Below are positions 16,972-25,542 of a stretch of 63,648 bases of DNA, piece after piece. Numbering within the stretch: position 1 is the stretch's first letter; each line of letters starts with the position of its first letter. A model generated the notes under the pieces. It saw only the letters and a program-made list of their open reading frames with translations. It was not told where the DNA came from and made no database searches. Source of the stretch: an uncultured Erysipelotrichaceae bacterium (GTDB taxonomy: Bacteria > Bacillota_I > Bacilli_A > RF39 > UBA660); contig CADBYH010000005.1 in NCBI GenBank assembly GCA_902798815.1, positions 1 through 63,648 on the forward strand, written 5' to 3'. Both the position numbers and the translations under genes were made by a program.

Positions 16972-17934
16972 CTACACTTTTCCTTTTATATAATTATAAA
17001 TTGAATTAGATGTATTACTATCATAATGAAGTCCATCAGTAGTGTTAAAACTTAAGTTACTATTAGTATCAATCCATCCAACAGTACTATTTAATCCTCT
17101 TTTTACAGTTGTATTAAAACTAGCAATACTACTATTCAAATTACTATAACTTCCATCACATGGGTTTACTGAAACAAAGTATAATGAACATCCATTTTTC
17201 TTCCATTCTCCAGCATTATCATTAATATAGGAAACATAATTATTTGAATTACTTAAATCATTTACACCCATTAGTATTACAATAGCATTTCCACTTGTAA
17301 AATAAGACTTTGCATTAGGTATACCTGTACTTTTTAACCAATTTAATCCCATACTTCCTTCAGCAACATAAACATCATTTTCTACTTCATGAACTCCTCC
17401 TTGTGAAAAATTAGCCGAAGTCCAATTACCAGATTTATATGCATACATTTGCACTGTTCTTGAATCACCTATAAAAACAGTTTTACCTGTGGATTTTACA
17501 TTACCATTACCTTGAGAATCTCCAGAATCTGAAGACGCTTTAGCCGTACCCCTTTCAAAATTATTAGGGGTATAATAAATATTTGATCTATTTCTACCTG
17601 GTTCTATTTCCATATATTCCGCATTCCCACTATTATTATATGTTCCATTCCAACAAGAACTAAACTCTGTACTATCTCCCAATATCCCGACAAGAACATT
17701 AATAACCATTGGAATAAAAAATACAATCGCTAAAGCAAGTAAACTATTTTTTATTCTCTTGACATATTTCTTTTCATCAGGATTTCTTACTATCATTACA
17801 AATGTATAAATTAAACTTAAAATAGCAAGAATTGGTCCAATTATCTGAATTAAACTAAGCATGTTTTTAACAACACTAAGAATACCACTTAGTGCCACAT
17901 TTTTACATGAAGTTGTTAAATCCAAAAATAACAT
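16972..17934 (-). CDS. VirB2/TrbC-like TM segment fused to an SGNH/GDSL hydrolase (about 320 aa)
   Basis: The first 90 or so residues hold two TM helices separated by a short basic loop (RNPDEKKYVKRIKNSLLALA), reminiscent of small VirB2/TrbC or holin-like membrane proteins. After a Ser/Gly-rich linker comes an SGNH hydrolase with block I FIGDSRTVQM (catalytic Ser), a GVND block III-like segment and the terminal catalytic pair in DGLHYD. Such enzymes de-acylate or acylate envelope polysaccharides. The start is set at MLFLDL, after GAGGG. It is the last gene of a four-gene unit with the glycosidase-like gene at 17948. Confidence 0.75.
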   Translation of the reverse strand: MLFLDLTTSCKNVALSGILSVVKNMLSLIQIIGPILAILSLIYTFVMIVRNPDEKKYVKRIKNSLLALAIVFFIPMVINVLVGILGDSTEFSSCWNGTYNNSGNAEYMEIEPGRNRSNIYYTPNNFERGTAKASSDSGDSQGNGNVKSTGKTVFIGDSRTVQMYAYKSGNWTSANFSQGGVHEVENDVYVAEGSMGLNWLKSTGIPNAKSYFTSGNAIVILMGVNDLSNSNNYVSYINDNAGEWKKNGCSLYFVSVNPCDGSYSNLNSSIASFNTTVKRGLNSTVGWIDTNSNLSFNTTDGLHYDSNTSNSIYNYIKGKV

Positions 17935-17947
17935 AATCATCCCTCAT

Positions 17948-18988
17948 TTATTTTACAATCCAAAATGTTGACATATCTCTTAAACCATTTGTTCCACCAG
18001 CAACTGGTGTATTAACAATTTCATTATTTATAACAAGTTCTGAAGAACTTCCTCCATCTAGATTTGCTGCGTTATATGCACCATAATTTTCCATTATATC
18101 GCATAAATCAACCATATCTGCACCTATACTACTAGCAATTCTTCCATTAATAACTAAGAATAATACTATACCATCTTGTCTTTGACCAATTGCACTTCTT
18201 GGAGCTATGCCCCATCCACCATTTCCTTTTATAAAACTTCTTTTTCCATTAACAATTAGATAAGGTCCAAACTCAATAGCATCTCTTAATCCCATAGAAA
18301 GCGCTTCATTTTTACTCATATTACCTAAAATTAATTTGTTATTCTTATCAAACCCAATAAATCCTCCTGCCATACCAGCATCTTTATAATCACTTACAAC
18401 TTTACCATTAGAAATAACTGTACCATGAGGAAGAGCACCATTACTATTCCAATCAGGATCATAAAAACCACCAGCATTCATAGCAACAAGCGCACCTTCT
18501 CTTTTACTTACAGTAAGAATTGATTCACCTCTTACACCTAAATGTGCTGTTGTCGCTACACTTACTCTTGACGGATCATATATTGCAACTAAAAAACCTT
18601 GATAACCCTTACCTGATACATTAACAAGTTTATATACTTGATCTTTATCATGTGTAAGAATTTCCTTTTCATATTCATTTTTATATATAGTAGATGTATA
18701 TTTACGAAAACGAATTTGATTAGGATCACTAATCTCATCAACCTCTATAATACTATTACTTTTTAAAACCTTCTGAATATATGCATCACTATATAACCAT
18801 GTTGCTAAATACTTATGATTCATTGTAGTCATAGCACTAGTAATCCAAAACTCTTTAAAACTATTTATTGGACCATAAAACAAAAATAAAAAAGAAGAAA
18901 ATAATACAATATATAAGATACATCCAATAACAATAATTTTTCTTTTTAATGACCACTTACAATTGTTATTATTCCCTTTCTTTTTCAT
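17948..18988 (-). CDS. phosphodiester glycosidase (NAGPA-like) family, second copy (346 aa)
   Basis: A TM anchor (about residues 16-34) comes first, then an EFWITSAMTTMNHKYLA-like juxtamembrane stretch shared with the copy at 14417. The NAGPA-like domain shows AMNAGGFYDP, APRSAIGQRQDG and NAANLDGGSSSEL. The family active-site loops are intact. The ribosome binding site GAGGAG overlaps the end of the previous gene, giving tight coupling. The two copies are flanked by different accessory genes, suggesting duplicated envelope modules. Confidence 0.85.
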   Translation of the reverse strand: MKKKGNNNNCKWSLKRKIIVIGCILYIVLFSSFLFLFYGPINSFKEFWITSAMTTMNHKYLATWLYSDAYIQKVLKSNSIIEVDEISDPNQIRFRKYTSTIYKNEYEKEILTHDKDQVYKLVNVSGKGYQGFLVAIYDPSRVSVATTAHLGVRGESILTVSKREGALVAMNAGGFYDPDWNSNGALPHGTVISNGKVVSDYKDAGMAGGFIGFDKNNKLILGNMSKNEALSMGLRDAIEFGPYLIVNGKRSFIKGNGGWGIAPRSAIGQRQDGIVLFLVINGRIASSIGADMVDLCDIMENYGAYNAANLDGGSSSELVINNEIVNTPVAGGTNGLRDMSTFWIVK

Positions 18989-18991
18989 ATA

Positions 18992-19555
18992 CTACTCCTC
19001 TTCTTTTCCATCATACTTTCCATCATTATTATAATCTATATATTTCTTTTTTGTTTTATAATTCTTAATCTTTGAATTTTCATCACTAATAAGTGAATTA
19101 CACTTCTTAATATTATTATTATAATTATTAATATCTGTAACAAAATAATTTACAACTTGTTCATATATACTTTTATAATTCATACATTTTTTATTTGTAG
19201 AACTATCTGGATAATATGCATCTTCACATAATTTATTTAATTTTAAAGTGTTTCCTTCTAATTCATCAACTAAATTCTCATAATTAGATAATTTATTTTT
19301 AATATCCTTATCCCCAGAAACAATAGAATCACATACCATTCCCTCTAAAACATCTTCATACAATTTATCTCTATACTCTTCAAATACAGATGTATTTGTA
19401 CTAAATATTTCAAACTCATCATTAACATAAAACATTCTATTTAATGTTTCTCTTTTATCATTTCTTAGTCCTAACAAAAATTGTGAAAAACCTCCAGAAA
19501 CAATCAAAACTAAACTTAGTGTAAGCATTCCATAAGCTATTTTTCTTATCTTCAT
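18992..19555 (-). CDS. membrane-anchored helical protein with C-terminal EF-hand-like loop (187 aa)
   Basis: An N-terminal TM or signal segment (about residues 7-27) is followed by an extracytoplasmic, mostly helical, coiled-coil-prone region with three Cys residues in the middle. The C-terminus DYNNDGKYDGKE matches a canonical 12-residue EF-hand/dockerin-like calcium loop (D, N, D, Y, D, E at positions 1, 3, 5, 7, 9, 12). No family is recognised. It is the first gene of the unit that contains the glycosidase-like and SGNH genes. Confidence 0.55.
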   Translation of the reverse strand: MKIRKIAYGMLTLSLVLIVSGGFSQFLLGLRNDKRETLNRMFYVNDEFEIFSTNTSVFEEYRDKLYEDVLEGMVCDSIVSGDKDIKNKLSNYENLVDELEGNTLKLNKLCEDAYYPDSSTNKKCMNYKSIYEQVVNYFVTDINNYNNNIKKCNSLISDENSKIKNYKTKKKYIDYNNDGKYDGKEEE

Positions 19556-19602
19556 ATTATCACCTAATTATAATTTTAACATATTTATAATTCTTTTTAA
19601 AT

Positions 19603-19628
19603 AAAAAAGACAAAATAATTGCCTTTTT
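19603..19628 (-). terminator. probable intrinsic terminator after the prepilin gene
   Basis: The minus-strand stem AAAAAGGCAA / TTTGTCTTTTTT contains a G-T pair and ends in T residues; it overlaps the stop of the gene at 19627. Confidence 0.5.
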
Positions 19629-20190
19629 AATCTTTATATTTACCTACAATCTTTTTTCCTTTAAATTCTCTCGATCTATTAGGAATCACTCCTCCAGATG
19701 TATTTCCACTTGCTTCCTTAGCACCACTATTAATGTAAAATACTTCATCATCTTTAAATACTTTTGTTTCATATGTCCTACTTTTCAATTGATCTAAAGT
19801 AGCATTATCAATCCCTTTATATACTCCCTTATATTTTTCTATTAAAGTAACATAGTATTGATAATCACTACCAATATTAGTAACCATAACATACGAAGCA
19901 TCCTTTAAATATTCATCATTATTTGGTGTAGTATCTAAAGTACCATCATTAAGATACCCTAACGTAAGAATAATACACTCATCTGTTTTTGGTTTTTTAA
20001 TATATTTGTTTTGACTACTTTTTACTTTATATTCTGCAAGAGATATTAACTTCTTTGCATCTTGAACATAAACTTTATCTTTATTTTTTTTAACAAGATT
20101 AGAAATCCCAGGTATAGCAATCATCATTAAAACACTTAATAAAACCATTACTCCTAATAATTCAACAAGTGTAAAACCTTTTTTATTCAT
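19627..20190 (-). CDS. type IV pilin/pseudopilin-like protein (187 aa)
   Basis: It has a class III signal: MNKKGFTLVELLGVM, with the prepilin peptidase site between Gly and Phe, Glu at +5, and a hydrophobic helix running into a basic stretch. The rest is a small alpha/beta-type head without a clear family. No prepilin peptidase, assembly ATPase or platform protein is seen in this window. It is the last gene of the glycosyltransferase operon (4 bp after the Alg13-GtrA gene stop). Confidence 0.75.
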   Translation of the reverse strand: MNKKGFTLVELLGVMVLLSVLMMIAIPGISNLVKKNKDKVYVQDAKKLISLAEYKVKSSQNKYIKKPKTDECIILTLGYLNDGTLDTTPNNDEYLKDASYVMVTNIGSDYQYYVTLIEKYKGVYKGIDNATLDQLKSRTYETKVFKDDEVFYINSGAKEASGNTSGGVIPNRSREFKGKKIVGKYKD

Positions 20191-20194
20191 ACAA

Positions 20195-21079
20195 TCACCT
20201 TTTCTTCTTAAATATTAATAATTTGCTTAATATATAATTAATAATTATAACAATAATATTTGATATAATCTTTGATAAAAGTTCATTACAACTAAATATA
20301 TCAACCAATAAATACATAAAACCTAAATCAAAAACTAAAGACAAAAGTCTACAAATAAAAAAATAAATACATTCAACCATCGTCTTTTTAAAACCAACAT
20401 TTCTACTTTCGAAAACAAATAGTTTGTTAGTAATAAAAGCAAATAAAACTGATACAACCCAAGCTAAAGAATTACTTAAAAGCATATCTATATTAGCTGC
20501 TCTAAAGAGCATATAACTTATAATATTAATTAATGTTGTACATCCTCCAAAAAATAAATATGAAATAACTTCTTTATACTTATGAAACCATGCAACATTA
20601 TCTGTTTCATCAATATATTTATTTAAATTCTTAATCATATTTTTAGTATTACTCTTAAACTCTTTTGGTTTAAATTTCTTACTTTCCTTTATTAACTCAC
20701 CTAAATCATCACCATCATTATATTCAAGTAAATAACCTTGCTTTTTAAATTCACCAATTATTTGTTTTTGATGATCATTATGATGTTCCATATATTTAGA
20801 AAGTCTAGGAGCAGCAATAATCCTTTTACCCTTTTTTATTGCAGATAAAATAGTACCTGCACCACCATGAGTAATAACTAAATCTGCTTTATCTAATAAT
20901 TCTTCAAATTCAGGAGCAGGTATCAAATCAAATATTTCCATATTTTTTGATTCATATTTGGTTTGCCCAGCTTGAACTACAACTTTATCGTTAATTACCT
21001 TATCATCAATAAGTTTATCAACATCTTTAAGTAACCTATCAAATTGTTTATCTTGAGTACCTAATACAACTAATATCAT
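20195..21079 (-). CDS. Alg13/PssE-like glycosyltransferase fused to a GtrA-family flippase domain
   Basis: The N-terminal half (about 150 aa) is a GT28 C-terminal-type domain (VVLGTQDKQFDRL, DLVITHGGAGTIL, NDHQKQI). It resembles the soluble subunit of two-part glycosyltransferases that use the Alg14-like protein encoded just upstream. The C-terminal half has four TM helices of the GtrA family (YLFFGGCTTLINIISYMLF, FAFITNKLFVFES), associated with undecaprenyl-linked sugar translocation. The start is set at MILVVLG, where the GGGGGTGGA ribosome binding site is followed by TAATG overlapping the previous stop. A covalent fusion of these two functions is unusual. Confidence 0.8.
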   Translation of the reverse strand: MILVVLGTQDKQFDRLLKDVDKLIDDKVINDKVVVQAGQTKYESKNMEIFDLIPAPEFEELLDKADLVITHGGAGTILSAIKKGKRIIAAPRLSKYMEHHNDHQKQIIGEFKKQGYLLEYNDGDDLGELIKESKKFKPKEFKSNTKNMIKNLNKYIDETDNVAWFHKYKEVISYLFFGGCTTLINIISYMLFRAANIDMLLSNSLAWVVSVLFAFITNKLFVFESRNVGFKKTMVECIYFFICRLLSLVFDLGFMYLLVDIFSCNELLSKIISNIIVIIINYILSKLLIFKKKR

Positions 21080-21555
21080 TAGAAAATCCACCCCCAGAAA
21101 TCACTCTTAGGATAAATATCTTTCATACTCTCCCATTGAACAATAAATTTATCTGAAAATAAATATATTAATTTGCCGGTAGATGTTTTTGTAACCATAT
21201 TGGCAAATGTTTCAATATATATTATTTTACTACCTAAAATTTTACCTATACAACACATTGGTCCCGCTGTATGAGTACCTGTAGTAATAATATAATCAGG
21301 AGTATATTTTAAATATAAATAAAAACTTTTAAAGCAATTATATATTAACTTAAACGGATAACTAAATAAATGATGTTTTGTTCCATAAACCAAATAACCA
21401 ACTCTATCTTTATAAATGTCTTTTAAATATTCATTTGACTTTGTCTTCTCAGTTATAACTTGATAATCATAGTTATCAAACATTGGACTAAGTTGTAATA
21501 ATTCATTTAAATGTCCTCCTGTTGAAGATATAAACATTACTTTCTTTTTACTCAT
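21079..21555 (-). CDS. Alg14/PssD-like glycosyltransferase membrane subunit
   Basis: About 158 aa with the Alg14 pattern: KKKVMFISSTGGHLNEL at the N-terminus, TPDYIITTGTHTAGPMC in the middle and KIIYIETFANM. In the family this subunit recruits the Alg13-type catalytic subunit (the next gene) to the membrane and accepts lipid-linked sugar. The start at MSKKK overlaps the previous stop (ATGAGTAA) with GAAGAGAG upstream. Confidence 0.85.
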   Translation of the reverse strand: MSKKKVMFISSTGGHLNELLQLSPMFDNYDYQVITEKTKSNEYLKDIYKDRVGYLVYGTKHHLFSYPFKLIYNCFKSFYLYLKYTPDYIITTGTHTAGPMCCIGKILGSKIIYIETFANMVTKTSTGKLIYLFSDKFIVQWESMKDIYPKSDFWGWIF

Positions 21556-22699
21556 AAACATCACTCTCTTCAATAAGTGAAAACCACTCTTCTCCTACTA
21601 CCTCACTAGTATATTTATTAATACTTTTTCTTGCATTCTTTCCAATTCTTACTCTTTCACTTTTACTTTCAATCAAATCTTCAACTTTTTTTGCCATCAT
21701 CTCAAAATTTCTATTTCTAATTAAATAGCCATTTTCCCCACTATTAATTATTTCTCTAGCACCTTCTGCAGAATCCATCGCAATACATGGTATACCATGA
21801 CTCATTGCTTCAATCAAAACTATACCAAATGATTCTGTATAAGAAGTCATTAAATATAATGATGATTTATTCATTAATTTATCAATGTATTCTTTTCCTT
21901 GAAATCCATGAAGTTTTACATTTTCTCCTAAATTGTATTTTTCTATATACTTTTCTAATAATTCTCTATCTTTACCATCACCAATAATATCAAGTCTCCA
22001 ATCAGGATAATCTTTATTAATCAATCTATATAATTTTAATAAATCAAGATATCCCTTTTCCGGAGAAAGTCTACCAACACTTATTAATCTCTTTTCATCA
22101 AGTTTAGAAACCTTCTTTGGAACACTATCAATATAATTAGGAATATATACAGTCATGCATTTTTGTCCTAACAATCTCTTTTTATAATACTTCTCTAAAT
22201 CAGAAGAAACCAAAACTAAATAATCTAATTTTTTAACACTTCTAACAACTTTATGAGCATATTTATAATTATCATGAAAATGATTATGCTCCCAACCAAT
22301 TTTTAAAGTTTGTTGTTTACCATATAAACTTAACCATTCATTAAAAATATCTCTTGTTGATATAATCACATCACTATCACAATTTTTAATATAATTAATC
22401 ATACTTTTTTTACGATATTTTAACACTTTAGCAGCATAATTAAACTCTTTCATAATATCAAAAACATTATGAGAATTCAAAGCAACTCTAAGCGATTCAT
22501 GATTAGGAATAATATCTCTTTTATTTAAATATACTACTTTAACTTTTTTATTTAATTCAAAAACACTTTCATCATATAATTGATAACTACATGCAATTTC
22601 AATATCATATCTTTCACATAATAAATTTGCAAGAGAAACAATAGATTTTTCTATACCACCATAACCTAAATGTAATGAAAGTATTGATATTTTTTTCAT
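21548..22699 (-). CDS. glycosyltransferase family 4 (GT-B), about 383 aa
   Basis: The N-terminal Rossmann half contains HLGYGGIEKS. The C-terminal half contains the donor-binding region GRLSPEKGYLDLL, IIGDGKDRE, HGFQGKEYID and the E-x7-E segment SYTESFGIVLIEAMSHGIP. Start at MKKISIL with AAGGTGAT upstream. It is the first gene of the operon GT4 - Alg14-like - Alg13/GtrA - prepilin-like, indicating assembly of an envelope polysaccharide or glycolipid. Confidence 0.9.
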   Translation of the reverse strand: MKKISILSLHLGYGGIEKSIVSLANLLCERYDIEIACSYQLYDESVFELNKKVKVVYLNKRDIIPNHESLRVALNSHNVFDIMKEFNYAAKVLKYRKKSMINYIKNCDSDVIISTRDIFNEWLSLYGKQQTLKIGWEHNHFHDNYKYAHKVVRSVKKLDYLVLVSSDLEKYYKKRLLGQKCMTVYIPNYIDSVPKKVSKLDEKRLISVGRLSPEKGYLDLLKLYRLINKDYPDWRLDIIGDGKDRELLEKYIEKYNLGENVKLHGFQGKEYIDKLMNKSSLYLMTSYTESFGIVLIEAMSHGIPCIAMDSAEGAREIINSGENGYLIRNRNFEMMAKKVEDLIESKSERVRIGKNARKSINKYTSEVVGEEWFSLIEESDVYE

Positions 22700-22755
22700 T
22701 ATAATCACCTTAAATAAATTATAACATTATTTTATTAATTAACAAATAAATAAAA

Positions 22756-22786
22756 GAAAAAAAAACAACTTTCGTTGTTTTTGATT
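22756..22786 (-). terminator. intrinsic terminator of the repeat-rich membrane protein
   Basis: The minus-strand stem AAAACAAC / GTTGTTTT with a GAAA tetraloop is followed by a T-run, 6-36 bp after the stop at 22792. Confidence 0.8.
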
Positions 22787-22791
22787 TTAAA

Positions 22792-23901
22792 TTATTGTTG
22801 AGGAACAACTGGTTGTACTGGTTGTTGTGTAACTTGAGGTACAGCTTGTGCCACTACTGGTGCAGCAGGTGCTGCTGGTGCAACTGATACAACTTCAGCA
22901 ACTTGAGGTGCTGCTGCTTGAGTTTGATCAACAGGTTGAACAACTGCTTGAACTGGCTGAACTGGTGCAGGTTGAACAACTGGTGCAGCAACTTGTTGTG
23001 TCTCAACTACTGCAGGTGTCTCATTTACAACTGGTGCAGCAACTTGTTGTGCTGGTGCAACTGGAGGAATTGGCTGAGTATTTTCCATAGGATCAGCTCC
23101 TCCATATATTTGATGAGTTTGATTATTACTTACATTTACTTCTCCAACTGCAGGATTTGCTCCACCATAAATAACTGGTGCTTCTGCAGGTGCTGCTGTA
23201 ACTACTGGAGTTTCTGCAACTGGTGCTTCGACTACAGGAGCTTCTGCAACAACTGGAGTTTCTGCAACTGGTGCTTCAACTACAGGAGCTTCTGCAACAA
23301 CTGGAGTTTCTGCAACTGGTGCTTCGACTACAGGCGCTTCTGCAACAACTGGAGTTTCTGCAACTGGTGCTTCAACTACAGGCGCTTCTGCAACAACTGG
23401 AGTTTCTGTAACTGGTGCTTCAACTACAGGTGCTTCTGCAACAACTGGCGCCTCTACAGGAGTATCAACTGCAATAGGTGCAGTTGGATCAACAGTTTGA
23501 ACACTCATTGTATCAGGTGTCATAGGTGCAGGTACATCTGCAGCAACTGGCGCTGGTGATTCCACTGCAATAGGTGCAGCAGGATCAACGACAGGTACAC
23601 TTGAATCTACTGGCGCTGGTGATTCTACCGCAATAGGTGCAGCAGGATCAACAACTGGCGCATTTGGATCAACTGCTTGAACAGCACTTGGATCAACAAC
23701 TGGTTGAACAGGTGCAGTAGTAACTCCCGGTACAGTCATTTCTGATTGTTGAGGTTGATCGTTATTAGCCATATTCTTCTTCTCTTTTTTTGATTTTTTT
23801 CCTGTCAAAATTAATACCACAAATGCCACAATTAATAAAACTACTCCAGCCGTAATTAATATTCCTGGAATCGTAGTGAACCACTTAAAATTAAAACTCA
23901 T
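22792..23901 (-). CDS. membrane-anchored Pro/Val/Ala-rich repeat protein (369 aa)
   Basis: One TM helix (about residues 12-34) with a basic stop-transfer (GKKSKKEKK) is followed by a roughly 330-residue low-complexity tail of APV, PVVE and QPV repeats, including five perfect-length 16-residue units. The TM orientation (short N-terminus, Lys cluster after the helix) suggests a cytoplasmic tail, but an outside tail cannot be excluded. A GGADP-like motif (YGGANP, YGGADP) appears twice. The style of the tail resembles the QQPVQ tails of the signal-peptidase-like proteins at 42963 and 45626. Function unknown. Confidence 0.65.
   Translation of the reverse strand: MSFNFKWFTTIPGILITAGVVLLIVAFVVLILTGKKSKKEKKNMANNDQPQQSEMTVPGVTTAPVQPVVDPSAVQAVDPNAPVVDPAAPIAVESPAPVDSSVPVVDPAAPIAVESPAPVAADVPAPMTPDTMSVQTVDPTAPIAVDTPVEAPVVAEAPVVEAPVTETPVVAEAPVVEAPVAETPVVAEAPVVEAPVAETPVVAEAPVVEAPVAETPVVAEAPVVEAPVAETPVVTAAPAEAPVIYGGANPAVGEVNVSNNQTHQIYGGADPMENTQPIPPVAPAQQVAAPVVNETPAVVETQQVAAPVVQPAPVQPVQAVVQPVDQTQAAAPQVAEVVSVAPAAPAAPVVAQAVPQVTQQPVQPVVPQQ
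23204..23443 (-). repeat. five tandem 48-bp coding repeats
   Basis: The unit beginning ACTGGAGTTTCTGCA recurs at 23204, 23252, 23300, 23348 and 23396, exactly 48 bp apart and without spacers. It encodes ETPVVAEAPVVEAPVA. The near-identity of copies implies slippage or recombination, so the copy number probably varies between strains. Confidence 0.9.
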
Positions 23902-23945
23902 TAAAATCTACTCCCTTTATTCTATATACTCTAAAATAATTCTAA

Positions 23946-23976
23946 CAAAAAACATTTACAATTGCAAATGTTTTAT
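23946..23976 (-). terminator. intrinsic terminator
   Basis: The minus-strand stem AAAACATTT(G) / AAATGTTTT is followed by a T-run, just past the stop of the pseudouridine synthase gene at 23993. Confidence 0.6.
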
Positions 23977-23992
23977 TTTTATGACATTTTCT

Positions 23993-24649
23993 TTACAGTG
24001 TAAATAATGTCCATAACCCTTCCTGAGGAGGGTTTTCCTTAAATTCAAGAATCTCTTTTGTAACTGGATGTGTAAACGATAAATAATAAGAAAATAAACA
24101 TATTTGTCTTTTATCCTGAACTCCATATCTTTGATCACCAATCAAATAATGACCTCTTGATGCAAATTGAATCCTTATTTGATGATGCCTACCAGTCTTT
24201 AAATCAATAGAAACTAAACTACAATTATTCTTTTTATTATAGTCAATCAGTAAATACTCTAAAACTGCCTTTTTACCATTTTCGCTTATAAATGCATTCC
24301 CATTCTTATCCTTATCTATATAATCAACATATTTTCCAATAGAATCTACTTTACCATGTACAATTGCAAAATATTTTTTTACTATACTATGTTCATTAAA
24401 ACTCTTAGATAATCTTGCAGCTGCCTTACTAGTCTTAGCAAAAACCATAATACCTCCTACCGGTCTATCAAGTCTATGAACAAGTCCTAAATATACATTT
24501 CCAGGTTTATTATATTTTTCTTTTAAATAACTCTTAATCATATCCATTATAGATATATCTCCCGTATTATCAGATTGACTCAATACATTAAAAGGTTTAA
24601 CAACAACAATAATATGATTATCCTCATACAATATTTTAAAATTATTCAT
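23993..24649 (-). CDS. RluA/RluD-family RNA pseudouridine synthase
   Basis: About 218 aa, catalytic domain only (no S4 domain). The active-site motif is LVHRLDRPVGGIMVFAKT with the catalytic Asp, and GRHHQIRIQFASRGH is the family's second block. It isomerises uridine in rRNA or tRNA; which site cannot be told. The start at MNNFKIL is preceded by GATGGGAAG and overlaps the methyltransferase stop (ATGAATAA), so the two RNA-modifying genes are translationally coupled. Confidence 0.9.
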   Translation of the reverse strand: MNNFKILYEDNHIIVVVKPFNVLSQSDNTGDISIMDMIKSYLKEKYNKPGNVYLGLVHRLDRPVGGIMVFAKTSKAAARLSKSFNEHSIVKKYFAIVHGKVDSIGKYVDYIDKDKNGNAFISENGKKAVLEYLLIDYNKKNNCSLVSIDLKTGRHHQIRIQFASRGHYLIGDQRYGVQDKRQICLFSYYLSFTHPVTKEILEFKENPPQEGLWTLFTL

Positions 24650-25514
24650 TTTCTTCCCATCTTCCATATATACCACACGGTAATATCAATTCACTATTTG
24701 AAATAGGAAGACCAATCTCCCCACAAGATATTTTTCCTGAATACTTACTATTAACATTAATATATAATAAATTTTTAAGAACATAAGAACTTAAACCAGT
24801 AGTATATGAATTAATTAGAAAAAATAAAGGTCTATCACTAAGAATTTCTGAACACAATTCAATTAAATAATTCAAATTCTTTTCTATATCCCATACTTCT
24901 CCATTCGAACCTCTTCCATAACTTGGAGGATCCATAACAATAGCATCATATTTGTTTCCACGTCTTATTTCTCTCTTTACAAATTTTACAACATCATCAA
25001 TTAAATATCTTACTTCAGCATCTTGATAACCAGATGCTTTTACATTCTCTTTACACCATTCAACCATTCCTTTAGATGAATCAACATGAACAACACTTGC
25101 ACCTGCAGATAAACATGCAACCGTTGCCCCTCCTGTATATGCAAAAAGATTTAATACTTTTATTTTTCTACCAGAATTCTTTATCTTATTAACCATAAAA
25201 TCCCAATTAATAGCCTGTTCAGGAAATAAACCGGTATGCTTAAAACCCATTTGTTTAATATTAAACTTTAAAGAATTATAATCAATAACCCAAGAAGCAG
25301 GAACATTCTTAATATTATCCCAATGTCCTCCACCTTTATTACTTCTATAATATATAGCATCAATCTTTCCATGATACTTAACTGATAAATCTCCATTATC
25401 CCATATAACCTGAGGATCTGGTCTTAATAAATATATATCCTTCCATCTTTCATATTTCATTCCACGTGATGCATCAATTAACTCATAATCCTTCCATTTA
25501 TCACATAAAATCAT
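24642..25514 (-). CDS. class I SAM-dependent methyltransferase, RlmI/RlmK-like
   Basis: 290 aa. SAM-binding motif I is VLNLFAYTGGATVA, the acidic residue after strand 2 sits in VVHVDSSKGM, and the catalytic loop is VMDPPSYGRG, as in RlmI-like rRNA cytosine methyltransferases and related COG1092 enzymes. The PUA domain of RlmI is absent, which is common in short members. Partner gene downstream: pseudouridine synthase, fitting an RNA-modification pair. Confidence 0.85.
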   Translation of the reverse strand: MILCDKWKDYELIDASRGMKYERWKDIYLLRPDPQVIWDNGDLSVKYHGKIDAIYYRSNKGGGHWDNIKNVPASWVIDYNSLKFNIKQMGFKHTGLFPEQAINWDFMVNKIKNSGRKIKVLNLFAYTGGATVACLSAGASVVHVDSSKGMVEWCKENVKASGYQDAEVRYLIDDVVKFVKREIRRGNKYDAIVMDPPSYGRGSNGEVWDIEKNLNYLIELCSEILSDRPLFFLINSYTTGLSSYVLKNLLYINVNSKYSGKISCGEIGLPISNSELILPCGIYGRWEENE

Positions 25515-25542
25515 ATAACCACCTCATAATTTGTATATTATA

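Noticed and set aside
23204..23443. Possible CRISPR-like array
   Set aside because: The 48-bp units are contiguous without unique spacers and lie in frame in a protein gene.
22848..23559. Plus-strand ORFs opposite the PV-rich repeat gene
   Set aside because: Their composition (Cys/Trp/Asn or Leu/Gln runs) is that of antisense low-complexity repeats; no ribosome binding sites.
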